DNA of 64,000 bases from DASSUW01 sp963803335 (GTDB lineage Bacteria; Actinomycetota; Thermoleophilia; Solirubrobacterales; Solirubrobacteraceae), in assembly GCA_963803335.1 (NCBI GenBank), contig CAWDME010000019.1, forward strand, positions 62,001 to 126,000, read 5' to 3'. Each line of letters begins with the position of its first letter. Position 1 is the first letter of the stretch. Below, piece by piece: positions 1 to 9,196 of this stretch. A model generated the notes under the pieces. That model was not told the DNA's origin, searched no databases, and saw only the letters and a list, made by a program, of their open reading frames with translations. The position numbers were made by a program, and so were the translations under genes.

Positions 1-119
1 GCGGCGTCGAAGATCGCGGCCACCGTGCCGCCGGGGAACGTGTACAGCCGCTCGATGCCGTGGCGCTCGAACGCGTCGACGATGAACTCGGCGCCGATCC
101 GCGAGGAGACGCTAGCCAA
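1..119 (-). CDS. Thiamine-diphosphate-dependent enzyme, acetolactate-synthase-like (N-terminal fragment)
   Basis: Only the first 39 codons lie in the window. The readable residues include RIGAEFIVDAFERHGIE followed by YTFPGGTVAAIFDA, which matches the start of the N-terminal ThDP-binding domain of the acetolactate synthase/pyruvate oxidase family (PGG motif). The best start is TTG at 119, preceded by a G-rich ribosome-binding stretch, and it overlaps the stop of the upstream dehydrogenase gene by 8 bp, so the two are probably translationally coupled. The context is a nonulosonate-type sugar island, so a role in building or modifying a sugar side chain is more likely than branched-chain amino acid synthesis (inference). 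The rest of the gene lies beyond position 1. Confidence 0.8.
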   Translation of the reverse strand, partial: MASVSSRIGAEFIVDAFERHGIERLYTFPGGTVAAIFDA

Positions 120-855
120 GGTAGTAGCCCCCGTTGACGTTGAGCGTCTGCCCGGTCACGTACGGCGCCGCGGTCGCGAGGTAGAGGATCGCCGCCGCGA
201 CCTCGTCGGGCTGCCCGGGGCGCCCGAGCGGGATCTGCCGCAGCTTGTCGGCGCCGGCGGGCGATGCGATCTCGGGCTCGGTCATCTCGGTCTCGATCAG
301 GCCGGGCGACACGCAGTTGACGGCCACGTGCGGAGCGCCGACGCGCGCCAGCGACCGCGTGAGGCCGATCACCCCTGCCTTGCTCGCAGAGTAGTGCACG
401 GCCAGCGGCCCCCCGAGCTGTCCGCCGGAGGACGCGAGGTTGACGATCCGACCCCAGCCGCGCTCGCGCATCGGGCCCATCACCGCCTGGGAGAGCAGGA
501 ACACCGCCTTCAGATTGACGGACAGCGTGCGATCGAGATCCGCTTCGGTGATCTCCGCGAACGGCTTCTGCTCGAGCACGCCGGCGTTGTTGACGAGCAC
601 GTCGACCGGCCCGAGGCCGTCGGCGACCGCGGCCACCACGCGCGTCGCCTCGGCGGCCGGGCCGAGATCGGCGCGAACGGCGATCGCGCGCCGGCCGAGC
701 GCCTCGATCTCGGCGGCCACCGCCACAGCAGCGTCGGTGCGCTCCCGGTAGGCGATCGCCACGTCGGCGCCCGCGCCCGCGAGCGCCAGCGCAGCGGCGC
801 GGCCGATGCCGCGGCTGCCGCCGGTGACGAGCGCGACGCGCCCCGCGAGCGTCAC
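112..855 (-). CDS. Short-chain dehydrogenase/reductase (FabG/PtmA-like)
   Basis: A classical SDR of 247 residues. It has the nucleotide-binding TGGSRGIG motif near residue 11, the NNAG motif around residue 90 and the catalytic Ser with YSASK further on, so it should be an active NAD(P)-dependent oxidoreductase with a Rossmann fold. The GTG start at 855 overlaps the PseG-like stop as GTGA, indicating one operon with the flanking genes. FabG-type SDRs such as PtmA occur in flagellin-sugar clusters, and the neighbours here (PseG-like, ThDP enzyme) point to sugar or side-chain modification rather than fatty-acid synthesis. The substrate cannot be told from sequence. Confidence 0.9.
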   Translation of the reverse strand: MTLAGRVALVTGGSRGIGRAAALALAGAGADVAIAYRERTDAAVAVAAEIEALGRRAIAVRADLGPAAEATRVVAAVADGLGPVDVLVNNAGVLEQKPFAEITEADLDRTLSVNLKAVFLLSQAVMGPMRERGWGRIVNLASSGGQLGGPLAVHYSASKAGVIGLTRSLARVGAPHVAVNCVSPGLIETEMTEPEIASPAGADKLRQIPLGRPGQPDEVAAAILYLATAAPYVTGQTLNVNGGYYLG

Positions 856-1739
856 CGCAGCGCCTCCAGCGCGGTGGCCACCCGCTCCGCCCCGCGGCCG
901 TCGACGAGCACCGGGCCGGCGCGGTGCATCTTCCGCAGGCGCTCGGAGCCCTGCAGGCGCCCGACCGCGGCGACCGCGTCATCAGGGCTCGCCCACTCCA
1001 TCGTGCCGTGGGCGGCGAACGCGGCCGCCTCCCGCGCGTCGCGCTCGTGGCGCGGGATCGCCAGCGCGGGGACGCCGAGGTGGGCCGCCTCCAGCAGCGT
1101 GTGGCCGTAGCCGGTGACGAGCAGCGCGGCGCCGGCGAGCGCGCGCGCGAACAGCGCGCCGTCGGCCAGCACACGACCGGGCGGGGGCGGGCCCTCATAG
1201 CCGGGGCCGAGCACGGCGGTGGTACCGACGCCGGCGGCGTCGAGCGCGGCGCACAGCGGCACCGTCAGGCCGGTCGGGTCGCTGCCGCCCATGCTCACCA
1301 GCACGCCGACGCCGGGCAGCGGGTCGGCGCGGGCGGCCCGGATCTCCTCGCGCACCAGCGCGTGGGCGAAGCCGTCGAGCCAGATGCCGTCGACCGGCGG
1401 CCACGCCAGCCCGGTCGGCGGGTCGACGACCGCGTCGGCGAGTCCGCGTGCGGGGCCGGCATCGTCGATCAGGCACACCGCCGCGCCGCCCGCGCGCAGA
1501 TCCTCGAGCTCCTCGACCGCGGCGGCGGGCGCCCGGTCGACCACCGTCACCGGCCCGCGAGCGTCCGGCGCGACGACGCGCGCGCCCCAGCCGCGCACGA
1601 CGGCGGCGGCCGCGCCGTCGGCGACCGCGATCACGCAGCGGTCTCGCAGCTGCTCCCACAACGCCAGGCACCGGCCCGCGTGGCCGAAGCCGACCTGAGC
1701 CCCGGCGTCGACACGCAGAACGAACGAGGCGTCGGTCAT
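852..1739 (-). CDS. PseG/SpsG-like nucleotide-sugar hydrolase
   Basis: A 295-residue protein beginning with the family signature RVDAGAQVGFGHAGRC (PseG and SpsG start RVDAS..IGTGH..RC). A second family block near residue 210, YGHTLLEAAHLGVP, is the GT28-like nucleotide-binding region. PseG removes UDP from UDP-2,4-diacetamido-trideoxyhexose before the NeuB-type condensation, and SpsG is the Bacillus spore-coat homologue. It overlaps the SDR start by 4 bp. It is divergent from the epimerase gene across a 31-bp gap. Role: release of the free amino sugar for the NeuB-like enzyme (inference). The exact sugar is unknown. Confidence 0.85.
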   Translation of the reverse strand: MTDASFVLRVDAGAQVGFGHAGRCLALWEQLRDRCVIAVADGAAAAVVRGWGARVVAPDARGPVTVVDRAPAAAVEELEDLRAGGAAVCLIDDAGPARGLADAVVDPPTGLAWPPVDGIWLDGFAHALVREEIRAARADPLPGVGVLVSMGGSDPTGLTVPLCAALDAAGVGTTAVLGPGYEGPPPPGRVLADGALFARALAGAALLVTGYGHTLLEAAHLGVPALAIPRHERDAREAAAFAAHGTMEWASPDDAVAAVGRLQGSERLRKMHRAGPVLVDGRGAERVATALEALR

Positions 1740-1755
1740 CGAACGCGGGCGAGTC

Positions 1756-1761
1756 TATCCT
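1756..1761 (+). promoter_or_regulatory. Candidate -10 element for the epimerase-NeuB operon
   Basis: TATCCT lies 9 bp before the GTG at 1771, with no Shine-Dalgarno sequence between them. This fits a leaderless or near-leaderless transcript, common in actinobacteria. No convincing -35 is visible. Confidence 0.4.
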
Positions 1762-1770
1762 GGCGCGGTC

Positions 1771-2706
1771 GTGCAGTACCTGGTCACCGGCGCCGCGGGG
1801 TTCATCGGCTCGCACCTGTGCGAGGCGCTGCTCGATGCCGGGGCCACGGTGCGCGGGATCGACAACTTCGCCCCGCACTACGCGCGCGAGCTGAAGGAGC
1901 TCAACGTCACGGCGCTGCGCGGCCGCCCCGCTTTCACGCTGCACGAGGCCGACCTCGCCACGGCGCCGCTGGAGTGCCTGCTCGACGGCTGCGACGCCGT
2001 CTTCCACCTCGCCGCCCGACCCGGCGTGCGCGACAGCTGGACGGCGTTCGACGACTACGTGCGCGCGAACGTGACGGGCACCAAGGCGCTGCTCGACGCC
2101 TGCGCGGGTCGCGCGGTGCGGCTCGTGTACGCGTCGTCGTCGAGCGTGTACGGGAACGCCACCGAGCTGCCGGTCACCGAGGCGGCGCCGCTGCGCCCGA
2201 TCTCGCCGTACGGCGCCACCAAGGTGATGACCGAGACGCTGGCCGGCGCGTATGCGGCGTCGCACGGGCTGGCGGCCGTCGGCCTGCGCTACTTCAGCGT
2301 GTACGGCCCGCGCCAGCGACCCGACATGGGCATCGCCCGCTTCATCGACGCCGGCCTGCACGACCGCCCGATCCACGTGTTCGGGGACGGCCGCCAGCTC
2401 CGCGACTTCACCTACGTCGGCGACGTGGTGGACGGCACGATCGCCGCGCTCGAGGCCGCGCCGGGATCGCTCTACAACATCGCGTCGGGCCGCCCGGTCG
2501 CGCTGCTGGACGTCCTGGAGATGCTCGAGCAGGGCCTCGGCCGCCCGCTCGACGTACGGCTCGAGACCGCGGCCGTGGGCGACGTGCGCGATACGCACGG
2601 CGGCACCGCGCTGGCCGCCGCCGAGCTCGGCTTCACAGCACGAACGAGCCTGGCCGAGGGCCTCGCGGCGCAGATCGCCGAGCGCCCTGAGCGCCGCGCG
2701 GCCTAG
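1771..2706 (+). CDS. NAD-dependent nucleotide-sugar epimerase/dehydratase
   Basis: An extended SDR of 311 residues. It has the Rossmann motif TGAAGFIG at residues 6-13, the catalytic Ser cluster SSSSVYG near residue 126 and the YGATK (YxxxK) motif near residue 150. The closest relatives by motif are UDP-glucose/UDP-glucuronate 4-epimerases (GalE/GAE type) rather than the inverting dehydratase PseB. The start is GTG, chosen because the Rossmann strand begins immediately after it. The NeuB-like gene follows 6 bp downstream, so they form an operon. It probably prepares a UDP-hexose precursor for the island (inference). Confidence 0.85.
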   Translation: MQYLVTGAAGFIGSHLCEALLDAGATVRGIDNFAPHYARELKELNVTALRGRPAFTLHEADLATAPLECLLDGCDAVFHLAARPGVRDSWTAFDDYVRANVTGTKALLDACAGRAVRLVYASSSSVYGNATELPVTEAAPLRPISPYGATKVMTETLAGAYAASHGLAAVGLRYFSVYGPRQRPDMGIARFIDAGLHDRPIHVFGDGRQLRDFTYVGDVVDGTIAALEAAPGSLYNIASGRPVALLDVLEMLEQGLGRPLDVRLETAAVGDVRDTHGGTALAAAELGFTARTSLAEGLAAQIAERPERRAA

Positions 2707-2712
2707 CTACCG

Positions 2713-3570
2713 ATGTTCATCGCCGAGATCGGCTCCAACCACAACCGGGACCTGGCGCGCGCGCTGGCGCTGGTCGACGCGTGTGCGGCCGCGGGCGCGG
2801 ACGCGATCAAGGTCCAGCTGTTCCGGATCGAGGACCTGTTCGCGCCGGAGGCGCTCACCGCGCATGCGCAGCTGCGCTCGCGCCGCGACTGGGAGCTGCC
2901 GCCCGGGCTGCTCGGGCCGCTCGCCGAGCGCTGCCACGAGCACGGGCTGCGCTTCGGCGCGACGCCGTTCGCGCCGTGGGCGGTGGAGGCCGCGGCAGCG
3001 CACGTCGACTTCCTCAAGGTCGCCTCCTACGAGCTGCTGTGGCACGCGCTGCTGCGTGAATGCGCGGCCACCGGGCTGCCACTGCTGATCTCCACCGGGA
3101 TGGCGACCGACGCGGAGGTCGACGCCGCGGTGGCGGCGATCCCGGACGCGAACCTCACGCTGCTGCACTGCGTGTCCGCCTATCCGGTGCCGCCCGATCA
3201 GTGCAACCTCGCGGCCATCGCGGCGCTGCGCGACCGCCACGACGTGCCGGCCGGCTGGTCCGACCACAGCCGCGACCCGCGCGTCGTCGAGCGTGCGGTG
3301 CGCCGCTGGGGCGCGAGCGACGTCGAGCTGCATGTCGACGCCGCAGACGAGCGCGGCCACGAGGCGGGCGCGCACAACTGGACGCCGGCGCGGCTGGCGG
3401 CGCTGATCGCCGCCTGCGCCGGCCCGCCGCTCACCGACGCCGACCCGGCCGACGGCGACGGCGTCAAGCGCCCCGCGCCCGCCGAGGCGCACGACGTGCC
3501 GTGGCGCGCGGATCCGAGCGACGGCCTGCGGCCGCTGCTCAGCGAACGAGCTCTCGTGCGGCCGCGATGA
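2713..3570 (+). CDS. NeuB-family nonulosonate/sialic acid synthase, short form
   Basis: A 285-residue TIM-barrel protein opening with IAEIGSNHNRD and GADAIKVQ, the NeuB/PseI/SpsE signature. The conserved WSDHS motif and the later ELHVD block (metal and phosphoenolpyruvate site) are present. Family members condense PEP with a 6-carbon sugar to give a 9-carbon acid. Typical NeuB proteins are about 340-350 residues and end in an antifreeze-like SAF domain. This one stops soon after WRADPSDGLRPL, so it has no SAF domain. The 3' end overlaps the convergent aminotransferase gene by 32 bp. Confidence 0.88.
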   Translation: MFIAEIGSNHNRDLARALALVDACAAAGADAIKVQLFRIEDLFAPEALTAHAQLRSRRDWELPPGLLGPLAERCHEHGLRFGATPFAPWAVEAAAAHVDFLKVASYELLWHALLRECAATGLPLLISTGMATDAEVDAAVAAIPDANLTLLHCVSAYPVPPDQCNLAAIAALRDRHDVPAGWSDHSRDPRVVERAVRRWGASDVELHVDAADERGHEAGAHNWTPARLAALIAACAGPPLTDADPADGDGVKRPAPAEAHDVPWRADPSDGLRPLLSERALVRPR

Positions 3571-4635
3571 CCGTGCCCTGCTCGGCGGCCGTCAGCGCCG
3601 GGAAGCACGGCAGCGACAGGCAGCCGGCGTAGAAGGCCTCGGCGGCCGGGCACAGGCCGCGCTCGTAGCCGTACGTGTCGCGGTACCACGGGTGCCAGTA
3701 GACGGGGATGAAGTGCACCTGGGCGAGGACGCCGCGCTCGCGCAGCCCGTCGTAGAGCGCCTGGCGCACCCCGGTGTGGATTGCGAACAGGTGGTAGCCG
3801 TGCAGCGCGCCGTCCGGAGCCGCCGGCGGGAGCGTCACGAGATCCGCGAGCTCCGCGCGGTAGCGGGCGGCGATCGCGTTGCGGGCGGCGATGAAGCGGT
3901 CGAGCTTGGCGAGCTGTGAGCGCCCGAGCGCGCTCTGCAGATCGGTCATCCGGTAGTTGAAGCCGAGCGAGCGCTGCTCCATCCACCAGCGCTCGCCGCG
4001 CACCATCCCGTGACTGCGAAACGCGCGCAGCGTGTCGCGCAGCCCCTCGTCGCGGACCGTGAGCATGCCGCCCTCACCGCTCGTCACCGGCTTGACGGGG
4101 TGGAACGAGAACATCGTCATGTCGGCGTGGCGGCAGTCGCCGACCGGCCCGTCCGGGCGGCGTGCGCCGAGCGCGTGCGCCGCATCCTCGATCACCACGA
4201 CGTCGCGGCCGACCGCCGCGCGGATCTCTGCCACCGGCGCGGGCAGGCCGGCGAAGTCGACGGGCACGACCGCGCGCGTGCGCGCAGACACCGCGGCACT
4301 GACGGTCTCGGCACTCACGTTCCAGGTCGCGGGATCGATGTCGGCAAACGTCGGCGTCGCACCCACGTAGGCCGCGCAGTTCGCGCTCGCGGCGAACGTG
4401 ATCGGGCTCGTGAGGACCTCGTCGCCGGGTCCCAGGCCGGCCGCGTGGCACGCCGCGTGCAGCGCAGCGGTGCCGGACGAGAACGCGACCGCGTAAGGCG
4501 CGTCGCAGCCCTCCGCCACCGCCTCCTCGAAGGCGGCCACGGCCGGGCCTTGCGTCAGCCAGTCGCCGCGCAGCACCGCGACGACGGCAGCGACGTCGTC
4601 CTCGTCGATCAGCTGGCGGCCGTACGGGATCGCCA

Positions 4636-4636
<1 letters not shown>
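3539..4636 (-). CDS. DegT/DnrJ/EryC1/StrS-type PLP aminotransferase (PseC-like)
   Basis: 365 residues of the sugar aminotransferase family. FSSGTAALHAA (cofactor phosphate pocket), IEDAAHALG (aspartate contacting the pyridine ring) and FHPVKPVTSGEGG (Schiff-base lysine) are all intact. PseC, SpsC and LegC use glutamate to aminate a 4-keto sugar nucleotide, and this gene should do the same in the island. The ATG at 4636 shares one base with the stop of the preceding class-III aminotransferase gene (TGATG), so the two are translationally coupled. The 3' end overlaps the NeuB-like gene tail to tail. Confidence 0.9.
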
Positions 4637-5889
<1,253 letters not shown>

Positions 5890-5900
5890 CGACGGGAGGC

Positions 5901-5906
5901 TAGTCT
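5901..5906 (+). promoter_or_regulatory. Candidate -10 element for the SpsF-like gene
   Basis: TAGTCT ends 7 bp before the ATG at 5914, and there is no ribosome-binding site in between, so a leaderless transcript is likely. It is divergent from the class-III aminotransferase gene. Confidence 0.45.
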
Positions 5907-5913
5907 GCCCGGC

Positions 5914-6651
5914 ATGCGCACCGTGGCGGTCGTGCAGGCCCGGATGGGCTCCACGCGGCTGCCGGGCAAGGTGCTGGCGGACCTCGACGGCCGGCCGCTG
6001 CTCGCGCTCGTGCTCGAGCGCGCCGCCGCCGCGCCCGGGCTCGACGCCGTCGCCGTCGCCACGCCCGACCTGGCGCGCGACGACGCGATCGCGGACTTCT
6101 GCGCGCGGGAGGATGTCGCGTGCGTGCGCGGCAGCGAGACCGACGTGCTCGACCGCTACCACCGCGCCGCCGCCGCGCTCGACGCCGCCGTCGTCGTCCG
6201 CATCACCGCCGACTGTCCGCTGATCGATCCCGAGGTGATCGGCCGGCTGCTCGACCTGCGCTCCCGTGACGAGCTCGACTACGCGGGCAACGCCACCGGC
6301 GCGCTCCCGCCCGGTCGCAACCGCTTCCCGGACGGGCTCGACTGCGAGGCGTTCACCGCCGCGGCGCTCGACCGCGCCTGGCGCGAGGCCACCGACCCGG
6401 CCGACCGTGAGCACGTCACGCCGTTCATGGGCCGCAACGCGGGCCTGCGCCGCGGGGTGCTCGAGGCCGAGCGCGACTACGGCAACGAGCGCTGGACCGT
6501 CGACCACCCGAGCGACCTCGAGCTGGTCCGTGTGGTCGTCGAGCGACTCGGCCGCCGCGCCGGCTACCGCGAGATCCTCTCGCTGCTGGAGCGCGAGCCG
6601 CAGCTGCGCGCGATCAACGCCGCGCTGGCGCTCTACCCGAGCCGGACGTAG
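5914..6651 (+). CDS. SpsF-like cytidylyltransferase (CMP-sugar synthetase family)
   Basis: 245 residues. The N-terminus VQARMGSTRLPGKVL is the nucleotide-binding signature shared by SpsF, KdsB and NeuA-like transferases, and RITADCPLIDP near residue 90 is the metal-binding block. The SpsF family is predicted to activate acidic sugars with CTP, so this would give the CMP-donor for the glycosyltransferases downstream. The last 19 bp overlap the convergent CHAP-domain gene. No methyltransferase or acetyltransferase is fused to it. It lies alone on the plus strand with its own promoter. Confidence 0.82.
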   Translation: MRTVAVVQARMGSTRLPGKVLADLDGRPLLALVLERAAAAPGLDAVAVATPDLARDDAIADFCAREDVACVRGSETDVLDRYHRAAAALDAAVVVRITADCPLIDPEVIGRLLDLRSRDELDYAGNATGALPPGRNRFPDGLDCEAFTAAALDRAWREATDPADREHVTPFMGRNAGLRRGVLEAERDYGNERWTVDHPSDLELVRVVVERLGRRAGYREILSLLEREPQLRAINAALALYPSRT

Positions 6652-7244
6652 CCGACGGCGCCGCCGCCGTCGTGTCCGTACGTGCGCTGCGACACCTTGT
6701 CGGACGAGTTGCCCTCGATCGTGTGGATCGTGCCGTCGGGGTCGACGGACTCCACGACGCCGATGTGCTCGTCCCACACGATCAGGTCGCCCGGCGCCGG
6801 CGTGCTGCCGGCGGGGAGCGCCTTACCGGTCTTCTGCGCCCACGCGTACACGTCGTCGACGCGGCCAAAGCCCTGGCCAGAGTCGCCCAGCGGCACGCCG
6901 GCCTGGCGAGCCGCCCACGAGACGAAGTACGCGCACCAGGGGCCGACGCCGGAGCCGGCGGTGGCCTGCCGGTACTGCGCGATGCGCGGCGAGTCGTTGG
7001 AGCCGGGCGGCTGCTCGGCGACGCCGACCTCGGGCCGGATCGCGTTGAGGATCGCCTGGCCGGCCGGGGTGCCGGCCGGCGTTGCGGTGCTCAGCGGCGT
7101 GAGCCCGGCCGGCGTGGTCGCCGTCGCGGTCTGCATCGTGCTGGCGAACGACTGCGTCGCGGCCGGCGCCTGCGTCTCGGTCGGCTGGGGCACCAGCATC
7201 TGCTGGAGCTCCGCCATGCGGGCGAGTGCGACCTGCAGGCTCAT
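6633..7244 (-). CDS. CHAP-domain peptidoglycan hydrolase
   Basis: 203 residues. The C-terminal half is a CHAP amidase/endopeptidase domain: the catalytic Cys lies in WCAYFVSWAARQAG, the His in DEHIGVVESVD and the Asn/Glu block in IEGNSS. The N-terminus is not a classical signal peptide. It reads MSLQVALARMAELQQM and is followed by an Ala/Thr/Pro-rich linker, much like the lytic transglycosylase encoded at 28180. The start at 7244 lies 2 bp after the glycosyltransferase stop, so it is the last gene of the glycosyltransferase operon. It may open the wall for the flagellum, possibly exported by the flagellar apparatus (inference). Confidence 0.85.
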   Translation of the reverse strand: MSLQVALARMAELQQMLVPQPTETQAPAATQSFASTMQTATATTPAGLTPLSTATPAGTPAGQAILNAIRPEVGVAEQPPGSNDSPRIAQYRQATAGSGVGPWCAYFVSWAARQAGVPLGDSGQGFGRVDDVYAWAQKTGKALPAGSTPAPGDLIVWDEHIGVVESVDPDGTIHTIEGNSSDKVSQRTYGHDGGGAVGYVRLG

Positions 7245-7246
7245 GA

Positions 7247-8296
7247 TCAGGCGGCGAGCGCGGCAGGCGCGAGGTCGCGCAGCAGCGCGGCCCACTGCTG
7301 CGCGGCGACCTGCGCGCTGCGATGCTCGGTGACGTACGACTTGGCGGCGGCGCCCACGCGCTCGCCCAGCTCGCGATCGTCGACGAGCTGCAGGATCTGC
7401 TCGCGGACGTCGGCGGGCGAGGCGACGTGGAACCCGGTGACGCCGTGCTCGATGTCCGGGTAGACGTTCGGGTCGGCGATCAGCGGGATGCCGAGGGCCG
7501 ACGCCTCAAGCCAGCGCAGGTCGCTCTTGCCGCGGTAGAAGTTGCTCTGCCCGGCCGGCGCGAGCGCGATGTCCATCAGCGTCATCGCCGCGGGGTAGGT
7601 GTCGAACGGCGCCCACGGCACGCTCAGCGCGCGCTCGGGGCCGAACTCCGGCACCAGCGCGTTGGCGAACCGCTGGCCGATCGAGACGAAGCAGGTGTGG
7701 GGACGCTGCCGCATGACGCCGGCGACCGCGTCGAGCCACGGGCGGAAGCTGTTCTTGTGCCCGGTCGCGCCCGCCCAGCCGATCGTGACGTTCTCGCGCT
7801 GCGGCCGGGTCAGCGCGTACCGCTTGAGGTCGAGCCCGTTGCGGCTGACGTACGTGTTCGGGTTGAGCGCGCGGTAGCGCTCGCCGAGCCACTCGGTGGA
7901 GGTGACCACGCCGTCGGTGGCGCGCATGCACAGCTCCATGTCGTCGACGACCTGGCGGTCGAACTTGTCGGCGAAGGCGTGGTCGTCCTGCTTGCGGATG
8001 CCACGGACCCAGTCGTCGATCTCGTACAGCACGACGATGCCACGGGCCTGCCACTCGCGGATCGCCTTCAGCCAGGCGACGCCACGCGGCTGCTGGACGA
8101 CGACGACGTCGTAGTCGGCGATGTCGGCAAACGTGAGCTCCGCCTGCGTGCGGCCCCAGACGAGGTTCGTGTGCGGCGGCTCGGCGGCGTCGTAGCAGAC
8201 CCAGTCGGTGTCAAGCGCGAGCGCGGGGAGCGCGCAGCGGTACCACGCCACGGCGGTCGAGCCGCGCGAGAGGAAGAGCGTCTTGGGCAGGCTCAT
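7247..8296 (-). CDS. GT-B glycosyltransferase, family 1/4-like
   Basis: 349 residues. The N-terminal half has the acceptor-side pattern (FLSRGSTAVAWYRCALPA, then YEIDDW). The C-terminal half has TIGWAGATGHKNS and the donor-site block SDLRWLEASALGIPLIADP, as in GT4-like enzymes. ATG at 8296 shares one base with the stop of the upstream GT2 gene (TGATG), so translation is coupled. It lies beside the flagellins and the sugar island. A role in flagellin glycosylation is the simplest reading, but substrate specificity cannot be read from sequence. Confidence 0.85.
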   Translation of the reverse strand: MSLPKTLFLSRGSTAVAWYRCALPALALDTDWVCYDAAEPPHTNLVWGRTQAELTFADIADYDVVVVQQPRGVAWLKAIREWQARGIVVLYEIDDWVRGIRKQDDHAFADKFDRQVVDDMELCMRATDGVVTSTEWLGERYRALNPNTYVSRNGLDLKRYALTRPQRENVTIGWAGATGHKNSFRPWLDAVAGVMRQRPHTCFVSIGQRFANALVPEFGPERALSVPWAPFDTYPAAMTLMDIALAPAGQSNFYRGKSDLRWLEASALGIPLIADPNVYPDIEHGVTGFHVASPADVREQILQLVDDRELGERVGAAAKSYVTEHRSAQVAAQQWAALLRDLAPAALAA

Positions 8297-9093
8297 CAGA
8301 GCACCTCCGGGACCCATTGGGACAGGTCGGTCTGGCCCCAGCGCGTGAGCATCCGGGCCGTGGACTCGCGCGTCCACTCGATGATCTTGGGGCTCGCCTT
8401 GCCGCGGAAGAACTTCTCGCGATGCGTGGCGACGACCGTGGGCTCGTAGATGCACTCGAGGCCCGCCTCGAACACGCGCAGGCAGTAGTCGAGGTCCTCG
8501 AAGCACATCTTGTAACGCTCGTCGTAGAGGCCGATCTGCTCGAGCGTCTCGTAACGGATCAGCTGCAGCGCGGCGGTGACGGGGCAACGCGTCGGCTGCT
8601 GCGCCTCGGGCAGTTCGGCGGGGCCGTACTGGAAGCGGTGCAGCCAGTCTCGGTGCAGCGGCGAGAGGAAGATGCCGGCGTGCTGGATCAAGCCGTTCGG
8701 GTACAGCAGGCGGGCGCCGACAACGGCGGCCGGGCGGCCCTCCGTGTCGGTGCGGGCGAGCATGCGCTCGAGCCAGCCGGCCTCGGTGAACTCGATGTCG
8801 GCGTTGACGAGCACGGCGTCGCGCTCGGTCGCGAGCGCGAACTCGAGCCCGGCGTTGACGGTGGCGGAGAAGCCGGAGTTCTCCTCGTTGGCGGCGAAGG
8901 CGATGCCCAGCTCGTCGCAGACGGCCTCGAGGCCGGCGATCAGCTCCTGGGCCGGGCTGGCGTCGTCGACGACCAGCACCTCCGCCTGGGGAGCGGTTGC
9001 GCGCAGCGACACGAGGCAGCGCAGCAGGACATCGAGCTCGTCCTCGTTGCGCACGAAGGCAGGGACGATGCAAAGCGTGGGACGGACGGTCAC
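8296..9093 (-). CDS. Family 2 (GT-A) glycosyltransferase
   Basis: 265 residues. VVDDASPAQELIAGLE and ENSGFSATVNAGLE are the nucleotide-binding strands, VNADIEF carries the metal-binding DxD-like motif, and CFEDLDYCLRVFEAG is the catalytic-base (ED) block typical of rhamnosyl- and GT2 transferases. The GTG at 9093 is the only usable start. An ATG 2 bp upstream runs straight into a stop. It is first in a three-gene operon with the GT-B transferase and the CHAP hydrolase, behind a sigma-28-like promoter shared in part with the flagellin repeat unit. Probable flagellin glycosyltransferase (inference). Confidence 0.87.
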   Translation of the reverse strand: MTVRPTLCIVPAFVRNEDELDVLLRCLVSLRATAPQAEVLVVDDASPAQELIAGLEAVCDELGIAFAANEENSGFSATVNAGLEFALATERDAVLVNADIEFTEAGWLERMLARTDTEGRPAAVVGARLLYPNGLIQHAGIFLSPLHRDWLHRFQYGPAELPEAQQPTRCPVTAALQLIRYETLEQIGLYDERYKMCFEDLDYCLRVFEAGLECIYEPTVVATHREKFFRGKASPKIIEWTRESTARMLTRWGQTDLSQWVPEVL

Positions 9094-9100
9094 ATCCGGT

Positions 9101-9127
9101 TGTTCGGACGCCTCCGCGCAACCTTTA
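9101..9127 (-). promoter_or_regulatory. Candidate sigma-28 promoter of the glycosyltransferase operon
   Basis: Reading the minus strand: TAAAGGTT, 11 bp, TCCGAACA, i.e. TAAA-N15-TCCGAACA, the same geometry as the flagellin promoters. The -10 matches GCCGATAA at only 5 of 8 positions. It sits 7 bp before the GTG at 9093, implying a leaderless mRNA. The -35 is identical to those of flagellin genes 1 and 2. Confidence 0.5.
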
Positions 9128-9130
9128 ACT

Positions 9131-9166
9131 GCGACGGGCGGCCCGATATATGGGGCCGCCCGCCGC
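9131..9166 (-). terminator. Stem-loop terminator of flagellin gene 1
   Basis: GCGACGGGCGGCCC pairs with GGGCCGCCCGCCGC around an 8-nt AT-rich loop, one mismatch. It lies 31 bp after the flagellin stop. The following minus-strand tract is only weakly T-rich (AGTTAAAGGTT). A near-identical copy follows flagellin gene 3. Confidence 0.75.
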
Positions 9167-9196
9167 GATCCGTCCCTCGGTGGGGTTATGTGAGGC

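Noticed and set aside
924..2690. Long plus-strand open frame opposite the PseG-like gene and through the epimerase gene
   Set aside because: It has no recognisable motifs, is Arg/Ala-rich as expected for shadow frames in GC-rich DNA, and conflicts with two well-supported genes.
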